Shown here one piece after another: positions 41,344 through 49,768 of a stretch of DNA of 64,000 nt (position 1 is its first letter; each line of letters begins with the position of its first letter). This DNA comes from Trinickia violacea. Its GTDB lineage: Bacteria > Pseudomonadota > Gammaproteobacteria > Burkholderiales > Burkholderiaceae. Location: positions 3,038,001 through 3,102,000 of the forward strand of contig NZ_CP040078.1 of NCBI RefSeq assembly GCF_005280735.1, in the 5' to 3' direction. Under the pieces are notes generated by a model, which was not told the DNA's origin, did not search any database, and was given only the letters and a program-made list of their open reading frames with translations. Position numbers and translations under genes: made by a program.

Positions 41344-41865
41344 TCAGATCGCCAGCGCCACCAGAAAGCGGGAGACCATGTTGTAGGCCGCGACCGTGGC
41401 GACCGCCTCTACTGCCTTGGTTTCGCCGAAGAGGTGCTTCAGTGCCTCGATGACTTCGGCATCCACGTCAACCTGTTTCGTGGACTGGTCGGTAAGCGCG
41501 ATCAGGGCACGCTCTTTCTCGCCGAAGATATTGTTGGTTACGCTTTGCGCTTTAAGCGCGAGGCACTTTTCCTCAGTGCCGCCCGCCAGCAGGTACGCGG
41601 GATAATGAACGCCCCACTCAAAGTCGGCGTGGTTCAACACCGCCACCCGTAACATAATCAGTTCACGGTATTCCAACTCCAAGCTGAATTCTGCGCGAAC
41701 CCGGCGCAGTAACTCGTTCCAACCTGTTGCGAGCGGAACACTCCTCAACAGCACACGATCAATGCCAATCAGCTCACCATTGGGCCGACGAGCCTGCATG
41801 CCTGCAAGCAATTCAGAGGGCGCGAACTCGCCGTCTTCCCACGGGGCAACTCGTACACTACTCAC
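41344..41865 (-). CDS. Carboxymuconolactone decarboxylase family protein (second)
   Basis: A 173-residue CMD-family protein starting at GTG (AGGAAC upstream). RLLRSVPLATGWNELLRRV and LELEYRELIMLRVAVLNHADFEWGVHYP (in pieces: LEYRELIMLRVA, NHADFEWGVHYP) are the family core; the CxxC of AhpD is replaced, so this one belongs to the non-redox gamma-CMD-like subgroup whose members are lyases or unknown. Located 328 bases upstream of the ABM-like gene, same strand. Confidence 0.75.
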   Translation of the reverse strand: MSSVRVAPWEDGEFAPSELLAGMQARRPNGELIGIDRVLLRSVPLATGWNELLRRVRAEFSLELEYRELIMLRVAVLNHADFEWGVHYPAYLLAGGTEEKCLALKAQSVTNNIFGEKERALIALTDQSTKQVDVDAEVIEALKHLFGETKAVEAVATVAAYNMVSRFLVALAI

Positions 41866-42076
41866 ACTGGGTTCCTTCGTCGAAAACCATCACTCATGCA
41901 GGTGTCTGCGGGCAAGTCCACGCCAGATCACTAATAGGAAATCTTTCTTTCCTGCCAACTGCGCCGTGACCCCACCGAGGGTATAGCGATCGCCCGGCAC
42001 CGAAATTTGCGTCTGACGGAAGCCATTATTGCCATGGCGAATCAGGCCGACAACTGCTATATTCTTCGCAGTCGAC

Positions 42077-42089
42077 AAAGAAAAACTTT
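42077..42089. promoter_or_regulatory. AAAG-N5-CTTT palindrome at the start of the LysR gene
   Basis: CAAAG-AAAAA-CTTTC lies at the LysR start codon and matches the core of the five dispersed elements. The outer GATAAAR box is not present here, although GTCGAC precedes it as in the tails of two copies. Binding here would block translation or transcription of the regulator. Confidence 0.4.
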
Positions 42090-42092
42090 CTC

Positions 42093-43007
42093 ATGAAAGC
42101 GCCCGTATTCCTCAATGCACTTCGCGCCTTTGAAGCCAGTGCCCGTCACCAGAGTTTTTCATCTGCGGCGGCAGAATTGAACGTGACGCCCGCAGCGGTG
42201 GGGCAGCTCGTCCGGTCACTGGAAGAATGGCTCGACACACCACTGTTTCATCGCGGGGCAAGCGGCCGTGCCCGCTTGATCCCGACCGAAACGGCAGAGC
42301 GGGCGCTACCGGATATCCGGGCTGGCTTCGATCGGCTTTTTCTAGGATTAAGCCGGTTGCGGGAAGCATCGCGCGGCGGTGTGTTGACAGTTGCAGCCAG
42401 TCCTGCGTTCGCGGCCAAATGGTTGCTACCGCGGATCGAAAAATTTCATGCGCTATGCCCCGAAACCGATGTCCGGCTCGATACGAATCTCAAGCTGGTG
42501 GACTTCGCCGCACAAGGCATTGACGTGGGCGTGCGATACGGTCGTGGAAGCTGGGTGGGCCTGGTGGCCGAAAAACTGATGGATGAGCAAATCTATCCGG
42601 TGTGCTCGCCAGCGTGGCTCGCCCGGACCGGCGGCCTGACAACCCCCCATGACCTGGCTGGAAAGGCGTTGATACACGATCTGTCCGTGGACACCCACCT
42701 TGGATTCGCCTCCTGGGGGGACTGGCTGCTTCGCGCAGGCGCGCCCGAGGTTGATACCAGCCGCGGAATGCAGGTCAACAATTCCGCTGCGGTCTTGCAA
42801 GCGGCCATTGATGGGCACGGAGTTGCTCTGGCACGAAGCGTTATGGCCTGTGATGATGTGGCAGCGGGCCGGCTTGTCCCGCTATTTCCTGAGGTAAAGC
42901 TGGCGGCGGAGCTGGCTTACTACGTCGTCTACCGCGCAGAGTGTGCATCGCAGCCGAAACTTGTGGCGTTTCGCGAATGGTTGATGCAGGAAGCGACACC
43001 GCGTTGA
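42093..43007 (+). CDS. LysR-family regulator, GcvA-like
   Basis: A 304-residue LTTR: LNALRAFEASARHQSFSSAAAELNVTPAAVGQ (in pieces: RAFEASARHQSFSSAA, ELNVTPAAVGQLVR) is the GcvA/AmpR-type HTH. Effector features VDFAAQGIDVGVRYGRG and YYVVYRAE fit that subgroup. The start ATG follows TTTCTC with no good ribosome site; instead a palindrome AAAG-AAAAA-CTTT (42077-42089) ends three bases before it, the same core found in the dispersed elements. This makes it a candidate autoregulated controller of those sites (inference). Confidence 0.88.
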   Translation: MKAPVFLNALRAFEASARHQSFSSAAAELNVTPAAVGQLVRSLEEWLDTPLFHRGASGRARLIPTETAERALPDIRAGFDRLFLGLSRLREASRGGVLTVAASPAFAAKWLLPRIEKFHALCPETDVRLDTNLKLVDFAAQGIDVGVRYGRGSWVGLVAEKLMDEQIYPVCSPAWLARTGGLTTPHDLAGKALIHDLSVDTHLGFASWGDWLLRAGAPEVDTSRGMQVNNSAAVLQAAIDGHGVALARSVMACDDVAAGRLVPLFPEVKLAAELAYYVVYRAECASQPKLVAFREWLMQEATPR

Positions 43008-43021
43008 CCACGGATAGGTCG

Positions 43022-43780
43022 TCACGGCCCCATCACAGCTTGAAGTTGCTCACCTTGAGGTAGGCCGTCAAGGAGCTTTACTTTTCCGTCGACAGACTTG
43101 TAGATCAAGCCCGGCGTCCCCTGTAACCCCAATGCCTGCATGAGCTGGAGGTTGGTTTCGAGCGTGTGTTTCGCGTCATCGGACACGGTACTAGCTGGCG
43201 GGATACCCCCTTTGTCAAAATCGCGCTCGTTCCTCTCAAGAGCCGCCGACTGGTCCCTGGAACTCAGGATTGCCGCCGCCTTGGCTTCGCTATCGGCCCG
43301 GATGATGCCTACGAGCAATTCACGCAGTTGTACCTTGCCCGACTGCACCCAGGGACGAGAGGCCTCCCAGAAACGATGACAGTAGGGACAGTCAGGGTCA
43401 CTGATGACATAGACCGTCCGGGGCGCATCCTGGCGGCCGTCACGAATCCACTTTGCCGACTCAAGTTGCTTCCAGGTGGTGTCGCCCATGGGGGCGGCTA
43501 CAAGGTCTTCAACGGTATGGATGTCCAGGGGAGTTCCATTACGATCGACGCGAGTTCCCACTATCGCGTTGCCATCCCGGGTTACATAAACTGCAATTGG
43601 GCTGCTTCCAGCGACCCCGGCGAAACCACGCAGTTCGTCGTTGACCTTAAATTCGTGCAGGCCGGTGACCCCTCTCGATTCGAGCACCTTGATTACGGGA
43701 GGACTGCTGTTATCTCCCGCACAGGCTACGGAAGTCGACAGAAGCACAATTCCAATAAGGGCAGCCGCAGTTCGATTCAT
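43022..43780 (-). CDS. dsbG: Periplasmic thiol:disulfide isomerase DsbG
   Basis: A 252-residue DsbC/DsbG protein with signal peptide (MNRTAAALIGIVLLSTSVACA), an N-terminal dimerisation domain (HEFKVNDELRGFAGV) and a thioredoxin domain with CPYCHRFWE (near residue 130). The CPYC motif and GIPPASTVSDDAKHTLETN are typical of DsbG, which protects single cysteines and repairs disulfides in the periplasm. AGGAAA before the ATG. Convergent with the LysR gene (14-base gap). Presence beside copper genes is sensible, since copper causes mis-oxidation. Confidence 0.9.
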   Translation of the reverse strand: MNRTAAALIGIVLLSTSVACAGDNSSPPVIKVLESRGVTGLHEFKVNDELRGFAGVAGSSPIAVYVTRDGNAIVGTRVDRNGTPLDIHTVEDLVAAPMGDTTWKQLESAKWIRDGRQDAPRTVYVISDPDCPYCHRFWEASRPWVQSGKVQLRELLVGIIRADSEAKAAAILSSRDQSAALERNERDFDKGGIPPASTVSDDAKHTLETNLQLMQALGLQGTPGLIYKSVDGKVKLLDGLPQGEQLQAVMGP

Positions 43781-43943
43781 GTGTATTTCCTAAAGACTCT
43801 TCACGGTTGTGCTTTCGCCTACGCGTAACAAATCCGCGAGCCGAATGGCAACGCAGACAGTCATGTTCATCGCGTACGCAATCAGATGTCTGCGTTCGTC
43901 TTCGATAGCTCGACGATGAACTCTGCCATTGCGGGCTTCCTCG

Positions 43944-45134
43944 TCATCGTTGTTCGACTATCTTGTGCCGTGACCCTTGCAACCACAGCATGCCCATGGT
44001 CGCAAGTAAGACGGGCGGCAAGAGCAGGCCCGATACTGTGGACCATCCGAATGCACTCAACAGGCCTCCGGATACAAACGAACCGATGACCATTGCGCCG
44101 AAAACAACAAAATCGTTGATCGACTGAATACGAGCTCCCTCCTCTGGCGTATGGCAGCTAAGTACCAAGGCCGATGCCCCCAGGAATCCGAAGTTCCAGC
44201 CGATCCCAAGGAGTACGAGCGCGCCCCAGAAATGATTTATGCTCAAACCGCTCAAGCCTGCGACTGCTGCCAATGCGATCAACGCTAATCCAGTGAGTGT
44301 GATCGTGGGCGCACCGAAGCGGGAGATCAGGCGCCCCGTAAAAAAGCTCGGCGCATACATCGCGACGACGTGCATCTCGATGCCGTAGTTGGCATGCACG
44401 CGCGAGATCCCACACAATTCCATAGCGAGCGGCGCCGAGGTCATCATGAAGTTCATCATCATGTAACTCACGACACCGCAGAGCATCGCGACGACGAAGC
44501 GAGGCTGCTGCAGAATGTCGGAAATCGGACGGCCAAAGGCGTGGTGTGTGGTTTGTGGGCGGTGCTCGAATTTCACTCCCAGCAGGACGATGGCTGAAAG
44601 CGCGGCTGCGATGGCGGCGGCGAGGTAGGTAACCGCATAAGCATGCGGCGACCAGAGATTCATCGTGACTGTTACCAATTGCGGCCCGAAAACGCCGGCG
44701 AGGACACCGCCCGCCATGACCGTAGAGAGCGCCCGTGCTCGCTCTTCGTGTCGTACACATTCAGCCGCAGCAAAGCGGAAGGTGAGCACAACAGCGGCAT
44801 ATGCCCCCCCGAAGAGCATCGCAAGGCAAAACAGCGTGAAAGACTGGACAACAAGCGCCAGCGCGCCAAGAAGTCCCGCAATGACGCCGCACAGATTGCC
44901 GGACAGGAAAGCTGCCTGCCGACCATTACGCCGGGTCAGCGCGCCGACCGGCAGCGTCGCCACGGTCATACCGACGACGAACACGGAGATCGGCATGGTG
45001 GCCAGTTCCGGGCGCGGCGACAGCATATTGCCAATGATGGCTCCTGTGGCGTATACGACAGTCGAATTGGCTCCCGCGAGTGCCTGCGCGGTCGCGAGGC
45101 GCAGGATATGAATATTGATTTTCTGGATGGACAT
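43944..45134 (-). CDS. MFS transporter
   Basis: About 396 residues with 12 helices; loop motif GALTRRNGRQAAFLSG after helix 2 (residues ~60-75) and PEEGARIQSINDFVVFG late in the second half, both typical of drug/metabolite exporters of the YcaD/NarK-like group. The ATG at 45134 puts helix 1 near the N-terminus; an in-frame ATG at 45212 would add 26 residues without a better ribosome site, so the start is uncertain. A hairpin and a dispersed promoter-like element lie just upstream. A broken relative of its 3' end is at 36341-36625. Confidence 0.82.
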   Translation of the reverse strand: MSIQKINIHILRLATAQALAGANSTVVYATGAIIGNMLSPRPELATMPISVFVVGMTVATLPVGALTRRNGRQAAFLSGNLCGVIAGLLGALALVVQSFTLFCLAMLFGGAYAAVVLTFRFAAAECVRHEERARALSTVMAGGVLAGVFGPQLVTVTMNLWSPHAYAVTYLAAAIAAALSAIVLLGVKFEHRPQTTHHAFGRPISDILQQPRFVVAMLCGVVSYMMMNFMMTSAPLAMELCGISRVHANYGIEMHVVAMYAPSFFTGRLISRFGAPTITLTGLALIALAAVAGLSGLSINHFWGALVLLGIGWNFGFLGASALVLSCHTPEEGARIQSINDFVVFGAMVIGSFVSGGLLSAFGWSTVSGLLLPPVLLATMGMLWLQGSRHKIVEQR

Positions 45135-45235
45135 CAGCGTGGATTTCGCGAGGAACGCTACTCGCGATTGCATTCTCTGCGAGTCAAGCGTGAATCTGCG
45201 GCATAGGTACATGTCGAGCGCCGCGCTGCAGGTAG

Positions 45236-45261
45236 TGTCGTCGGCTTCGCAGCCGACGACA
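45236..45261. repeat. 11-bp perfect hairpin in the MFS leader
   Basis: TGTCGTCGGCT-TCGC-AGCCGACGACA forms a strong stem with a four-base loop directly after the promoter-like element at 45261-45300 when read on the minus strand. No T-tract follows. It could affect leader stability or act as a binding site. Confidence 0.5.
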
Positions 45262-45300
45262 AGGAAGATAAAATATTCGGTATTGAAAGAGAAACTTTGC
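45261..45300 (-). repeat. Dispersed promoter-like element, copy at 45.3 kb
   Basis: GATAAAA (45267-45273), twelve bases, then AAAG-AGAAA-CTTT (45286-45298). Points on the minus strand at the MFS gene. Spacing between boxes equals the other copies. Confidence 0.65.
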
Positions 45301-45568
45301 TCAGGTCACACTTACCGCCGCACGACAGCGCCAGCCCCACGGCACGCATTGGGAATACGTGCAACAAGTTTCCGTAGGTCATCCGAAATAATTATATTGC
45401 CTACGCGCGAGACGACCGACGCCAAGCCCGGCGATGTTAACTGCCTTCCCCTATACAAACCATTGCGAGTTTTCCTTGCCTCCAAGCTGATGGACCTTGA
45501 AAAACGCTAAGCATACCTACATGTTTGACGCAAGAGCGCGCCTCAATCGAGACACGCTCACACAAAAT

Positions 45569-45961
45569 TCACATGCTGCCGTGTGTAGCCTGCCAGCGTT
45601 TCATGAATGCGATTTCGCCACGCTGCGCCTTGACGATGTCCGCCGCAAGCTTGCGGATTGCCGGATCCTTACCGTACTTCAGCTCGACCTCAGCCATGTC
45701 GATTGCGCCCTGATGGTGCGGAATCATGTGCGCGACGAAATCTCGGTCGGCATTGCCGGTATACGGCGGTGCGTCCATTTCGCGCATCATCGTCGCATCG
45801 GCATCCTTATACGCATGGGTCGATGCGTCCTTGTTCGTGAGCGTGCTGCCCATCTGCATACCGGATATGTCCTGCATGCCATCCGCACGAGCTGCGGAGG
45901 CGAAAGTCGCACCAGTTAAGGCGCAGGCAAACAGCAGCGAAACCAATTTCGCTTTCTTCAT
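45569..45961 (-). CDS. DUF305 family secreted protein
   Basis: A 130-residue protein with a signal peptide (KKAKLVSLLFACALTGATFA) and the DUF305 core RDFVAHMIPHHQGAIDMAEV (near residues 80-99), plus Met-rich pieces (MQDISGMQMG, MMREMD). His/Met-rich DUF305 proteins such as CopM bind copper or silver in the periplasm. The ATG at 45961 follows GGAAAG. Same strand as and downstream of copZ (148-base gap), in keeping with copper handling. Confidence 0.88.
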   Translation of the reverse strand: MKKAKLVSLLFACALTGATFASAARADGMQDISGMQMGSTLTNKDASTHAYKDADATMMREMDAPPYTGNADRDFVAHMIPHHQGAIDMAEVELKYGKDPAIRKLAADIVKAQRGEIAFMKRWQATHGSM

Positions 45962-46109
45962 GTTCGTCTTTCCAGGTTTACGAATGATCTGCGTGCCTCG
46001 TTCGTCGGAACGAGGCGATGTCCGGACGGAGCTATCGCGCGGGACGCTTTTGACTATCGATTGGGCATGGAGCCACGGATCGCCAGACGGTCTGAACATA
46101 CACGCGATT

Positions 46110-46367
46110 TCATTGCCTATCTCCGCAGCAACTCTTCGTCCGATCAGGTGCCTCGATAGTCCCTTCCTCGACTCGCGTGGGCGTGTAGCCGGCATCTTCA
46201 ATGGCATCCTGAAGCGCCTTCGGATCGGCATCGGCCGATTCAATCGTCACCAGACGCTTAGTTTGGTCGATGGTGAACCGCGCATGGTTGTCCACAGACT
46301 TCAGCGCCTTGGTAATCGTGCTGACGCAGTGGCCGCAGGTCATGTCATTAACTTCAAAGGCAATCAT
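46110..46367 (-). CDS. copZ: Heavy-metal-associated (CopZ-like) copper chaperone
   Basis: An 85-residue HMA protein: IAFEVNDMTCGHCVSTITKA with the MTCGHC metal motif (residues 9-14), then VTIESADADPKALQDAIEDA GYTP. A Cys-rich tail (SCCGDRQ) extends the usual 68 residues and could add metal ligands. ATG 46367 follows AGGAGA. It would carry Cu(I) to CopA. A MerR-type operator lies about 120 bases upstream. A broken copy is at 58104-58507. Confidence 0.88.
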   Translation of the reverse strand: MIAFEVNDMTCGHCVSTITKALKSVDNHARFTIDQTKRLVTIESADADPKALQDAIEDAGYTPTRVEEGTIEAPDRTKSCCGDRQ

Positions 46368-46484
46368 GAGACTTCTCCTACCGGGTTGGTCGATGAGACG
46401 TTGCAAATATCGGCCTTCCCACCATCGGAATGTCAATAGGTGTGCTGGAAATATCGTGACTCAACTGAAATTTCTTCGCGGTCC

Positions 46485-46516
46485 GCTTGACCTTCCAATG
46501 ATGATAAGGATCAAGC
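46485..46516. promoter_or_regulatory. CueR/MerR-type operator upstream of copZ
   Basis: GCTTGACCTT...AAGGATCAAGC is a 32-base imperfect dyad with TTGACC followed by 19 bases, the long spacing that MerR regulators twist. It has the same length and ends as the operator ahead of copA at 57957-57988. A cueR gene is present at 55010. Direction is ambiguous because the site is nearly symmetrical. Confidence 0.6.
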
Positions 46517-46666
46517 TGATATCTGTCGAAGGACCAACGAAATGGAGAGATAACTCAGCCATCTGATCGGGCCACGCGTTGCTACGGCTCCAAGCGATGA
46601 GACTAGCCACCTTGCATCGTCGCATGCTCGCCCTGAGCACAGCATTTGCGCCACTGTTAGTGTTGC

Positions 46667-46710
46667 GCTAAATATTTCCTCTCAACAGAAGACACTTTAT
46701 CTAGTTTGTC
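46667..46710 (+). repeat. Dispersed promoter-like element, copy at 46.7 kb
   Basis: In plus orientation AAAT-ATTTC-CTCT (a weakened AAAG-N5-CTTT), twelve bases, CTTTATC (46695-46701), then TAGTTTGTCGACGG. It points at tehA, whose start is 130 bases on. Flanking sequence to 46840 is homologous to the region around 58.3-58.6 kb. Confidence 0.6.
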
Positions 46711-46842
46711 GACGGGATCGGAGCATAGAAGAATCATGCCAAAGTTCAATATCAGCATTAGGTGGTGATTCGTGAGCGACTTCATACGGTGGCCCGGATC
46801 TGCATGCGCTGGAAGGCGGGGGCATTGTCGAGGATACATGTC

Positions 46843-47814
46843 ATGCGCATAAGACAGGCGACAATTCCAGCGTCGTACTTTGGGATAGTTCTAGGCCTCA
46901 CCGGCCTCGGGCAAGCGTGGCGCTCGGCGGCACATCTATGGCACCTGCCGCCGTCGGTAGGCGAAGCTGTCATGGCGCTCGCCGGGCTGGTCTGGACCAT
47001 CCTCATCACCGGCTACGCGTGGCAAGCCATCCGGAACTTCGAGGTGGTACGAGCTGAGTTTCTGCATCCTGTCCAGGGCGGTACACCGGCATTGATGGCA
47101 GTTTCTACCTTGCTTGTCGCCATGGCAGTCCTGCCATATTCGATTGCCGCGGCGTGGTTTCTGGCCATTGGAGGCATTGCGTGGCACGTGGGCTTCGGCC
47201 TATGGCACACAGGCACGCTATGGCAAGGCGGGAAGAAGTCGATAGATGCGGTACCGACCTTGTACTTGCCGACCGTTGGCGGCAACTTCCTCAGCGCGGC
47301 GGCACTTGGTTCGTTAGGCTGCCCCGACTGGGGCTGGCCATTCCTCGGGGCTGGGTTGTTTTCATGGTTGGCCCTCGAATCACTGATCATACAGCGACTA
47401 TGGCATTCGACAGCGTTACCTCCGCCTCAACGCCCCTTGATCGGCATTCAGTTCTCCCCGCCCGTCGTTTGCGCCATGGCTTGGTTGGTGTTGTCTCCGG
47501 GCCGCCCTGACCACTGGCTGCTCATGCTATGGGGCTACGGTCTTTTTCAACTAGCGCTTGGCCTACGCCTCGGGACCTGGCTGAGCGCGCAACCCTTCAG
47601 CCCTGCCTATTGGGCCTACACGTTCGGCGTTGGCGCCGCGACGGTCTGCAGTCTGAAGTTAGCGCAGGCAGGCGTCAGTTCAGCGCAAGTACTAGCGCTG
47701 CCAGTATTCGTCGGCGCCAACCTGTTCATTGGATACCTCGCCATACGTACGGTTCACCTGCTCGTCACAGGGTGGTCGTCGCCACGGCGGTTATCCCCTC
47801 CCCTGCAGGACTAA
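46843..47814 (+). CDS. tehA: TehA/SLAC1-family transporter
   Basis: A 323-residue protein with ten hydrophobic helices. Strong correspondence with TehA: ASYFGIVLGLTGLGQAWRSA at the N-terminus, LYLPTVGGNFLSAAALGSLG near residue 145, FLGAGLFSWLALESLIIQRL and LGTWLSAQPFSPAYWAYTFG. TehA-like proteins form anion channels/transporters; overexpression gives tellurite resistance. ATG 46843 follows AGGA; a longer start at 46762 would include sequence shared with the 58.5-kb duplicate and lacks helices. Likely driven by the element at 46667. Confidence 0.85.
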   Translation: MRIRQATIPASYFGIVLGLTGLGQAWRSAAHLWHLPPSVGEAVMALAGLVWTILITGYAWQAIRNFEVVRAEFLHPVQGGTPALMAVSTLLVAMAVLPYSIAAAWFLAIGGIAWHVGFGLWHTGTLWQGGKKSIDAVPTLYLPTVGGNFLSAAALGSLGCPDWGWPFLGAGLFSWLALESLIIQRLWHSTALPPPQRPLIGIQFSPPVVCAMAWLVLSPGRPDHWLLMLWGYGLFQLALGLRLGTWLSAQPFSPAYWAYTFGVGAATVCSLKLAQAGVSSAQVLALPVFVGANLFIGYLAIRTVHLLVTGWSSPRRLSPPLQD

Positions 47815-47939
47815 CACGTGGGCATATCAACGTTTGGATTGGTGCTTTTTTACTGGCGCCTATGCGCCTGCTCTGCTCGGATCCTTTATGACGGAATGTG
47901 ACATCGGCAGGCTGATTTTCCGCAACCCCGATGGGTGAA

Positions 47940-48504
47940 GCCGAACCGCTTGGCTGACGCTTTAACTGCGTCAACAAGTCCGGAAGTGCCATCGACACCT
48001 ATCGTGTCCAGCGCCGTATCGACGGGTAGCCCGCCCGCATAGACGAGCGATCCCATCATATCTGGCTGATACCGAATCCCCTCTTCGTTCGTGAACGCGG
48101 CAACTGTGATCGATCGCTGCGGTATGACACCCGCCCGCCGGAACGCACGTACCACGGCAAGCGCCGCCAGCACGCCATAGCATCCATCCAGCGCACCGGC
48201 ATTCGTTACCGTATCGATGTGTGAGCCCATCATCAACGGACGCTGACTGCCGTCGTCGGACGCCGAACGCCGAACGCAGCGTACCGAACACGTTGCCGAT
48301 TCGATCAATTTGCACATCGAGATCCAGCTCGCGCATCCACTTGACGACGAGGTCGCGCCCCGCTCGCTCCTCGTCAGACAGTGCGATGCGTGTGCGGCCT
48401 CCCGCTTCGACGTCGACGCCGATTTCCCCGAGTTCGCGCAACTGGTCGATCATGAGCGCCGCGTCCAGCCGCAGCGGCGGTATCGGGTCGTGAGAAGTAT
48501 TCAT
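47940..48504 (-). pseudogene. N-carbamoyl-amino-acid hydrolase/allantoate-amidohydrolase family, truncated and frameshifted
   Basis: The frame from 48504 reads ALSDEERAGRDLVVKWMREL, DIDRIGNVFGTLRS-type sequence, then is thrown out of frame by a tandem 7-bp duplication (GCCGAAC twice, 48262-48275). Removing one copy restores GTLRSASDDGSQRPLMMGSHIDTV, then GCYGVLAALAVVRAF and FTNEEGIRYQPDMMGSL, the metal-binding half of a M20/carbamoylase amidase. The sequence stops matching near 47940; the C-terminal half is missing. Same strand as and 67 bases after the intact M20 gene, so it was once the third gene of that operon. Confidence 0.8.
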
Positions 48505-48571
48505 TTGCTTTCTCGATGCTTGGGATAAAGGCCCGTTGACAAAGGGCGGTGGCGCCGCAGATGCCGTCGTC

Positions 48572-49735
48572 TCAGTCAGCCGGCAAGGTGAGACGAGCTA
48601 GCTCCGCGAAATATCTCGCGCCAGTAAGCAAGATGTCGTCGTTGAAATCGTAGGTCGCATTGTGGAGGGGCACACCACCTTCGTCGTTCGCGACGCCATT
48701 CCCGATGAAGATGAAGTTGCCCGGTACGACCTGAAGAAACGCACCGAAGTCTTCCGAAATCATCATCGGCTGAACGTTCGCATCGACATTCTGTGCGCCC
48801 GCGACATAAGTGGCAGCGGCAACGGCGGCCTCGACGTACTGCGGCGTGTTCACCGTCGGTGCGAATTCGTGCGTGTATTCGAACTCGCATTCCACACCAT
48901 GCATCCGGCAGATTCCCTCGCTCACCTCGCGCATACGGGTCTCCAGAAGCTGCTGGACTTCCGGCGAATAGCTGCGCGTATCGCCCTTGATGGTCACATT
49001 GGAAGGGATCACATTGCGCAATCCGTCAGTGATGATCTCCGTGCAGGAGATCACGGCCGGCAGGCTGGGATCGAGGTTGCGCGAGATGATCGTCTGCAGT
49101 GCGAGCACGATCTGCGATGCGATCACGATTGGATCGACGCCCATGTGCGGACGGGCGGCATGCGTGCCTCGAGCCTTGATGCGAATGACGAAATTGTCTT
49201 CACTGGCCATGATGCCGCCCGGTCGCGTCGAAAAGCTGCCAGCCGGCATGCCCGGCATGTTGTGTGCGCCAAAGATCGCCTCCACCGGAAAGCGTTCGAA
49301 CAAGCCGTCCTTCATCATCGCCTTCGCGCCACGGCCGTGCTCCTCCGCCGGCTGGAAAATGAATCGGACCGTACCGTTGAAATTGCGTTGCTCGGCAAGC
49401 AGGCGGGCCGCCCCGAGAATCATCGCCATATGCCCATCGTGGCCACAGGCATGCATTTTCCCCGGAGTGCAGGACGCATATGGCCGTCCGGGCGCGCGTT
49501 CGGCAATATTCAGCGCGTCCATATCGGCTCGCAGCCCGATCGCCCGGGTTCCGTCGCCGATCTTCAAGTTTGCGACAAGCCCGGTCCCGCCGATACCGCG
49601 ATGGACCTCCATCCCGAGCGTCTTCAGAATGTTCGCGATGTAGTCCGACGTCCGCACCTCCTCGAATCCCGTTTCCGGATCCTGATGGAGCCGGTGACGC
49701 CAACTCGTCAATTGCTCTTGTAGTGAGCGTTCCAT
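48572..49735 (-). CDS. M20-family amidohydrolase (hippurate hydrolase/N-acyl-amino-acid amidohydrolase)
   Basis: A 387-residue M20D enzyme: RRDLHQDPETGFEE-type start (RHRLHQDPETGFEEVRT), GLRADMDALNIAE, HACGHDGHMAM (metal Cys/His/Asp), FQPAEEHGRGAKAM (metal Glu) and HAARPHMGVDP. It hydrolyses N-acyl amino acids with two metal ions. GAGGAA before the ATG. Lies 33 bases after the diaminopropionate ammonia-lyase gene; the pair suggests deacylation and deamination of an N-acylated 2,3-diaminopropionate-type compound. Confidence 0.9.
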   Translation of the reverse strand: MERSLQEQLTSWRHRLHQDPETGFEEVRTSDYIANILKTLGMEVHRGIGGTGLVANLKIGDGTRAIGLRADMDALNIAERAPGRPYASCTPGKMHACGHDGHMAMILGAARLLAEQRNFNGTVRFIFQPAEEHGRGAKAMMKDGLFERFPVEAIFGAHNMPGMPAGSFSTRPGGIMASEDNFVIRIKARGTHAARPHMGVDPIVIASQIVLALQTIISRNLDPSLPAVISCTEIITDGLRNVIPSNVTIKGDTRSYSPEVQQLLETRMREVSEGICRMHGVECEFEYTHEFAPTVNTPQYVEAAVAAATYVAGAQNVDANVQPMMISEDFGAFLQVVPGNFIFIGNGVANDEGGVPLHNATYDFNDDILLTGARYFAELARLTLPAD

Positions 49736-49768
49736 GGTGCATTCCTCGCCGTTTGCCGTTTACGTTGC

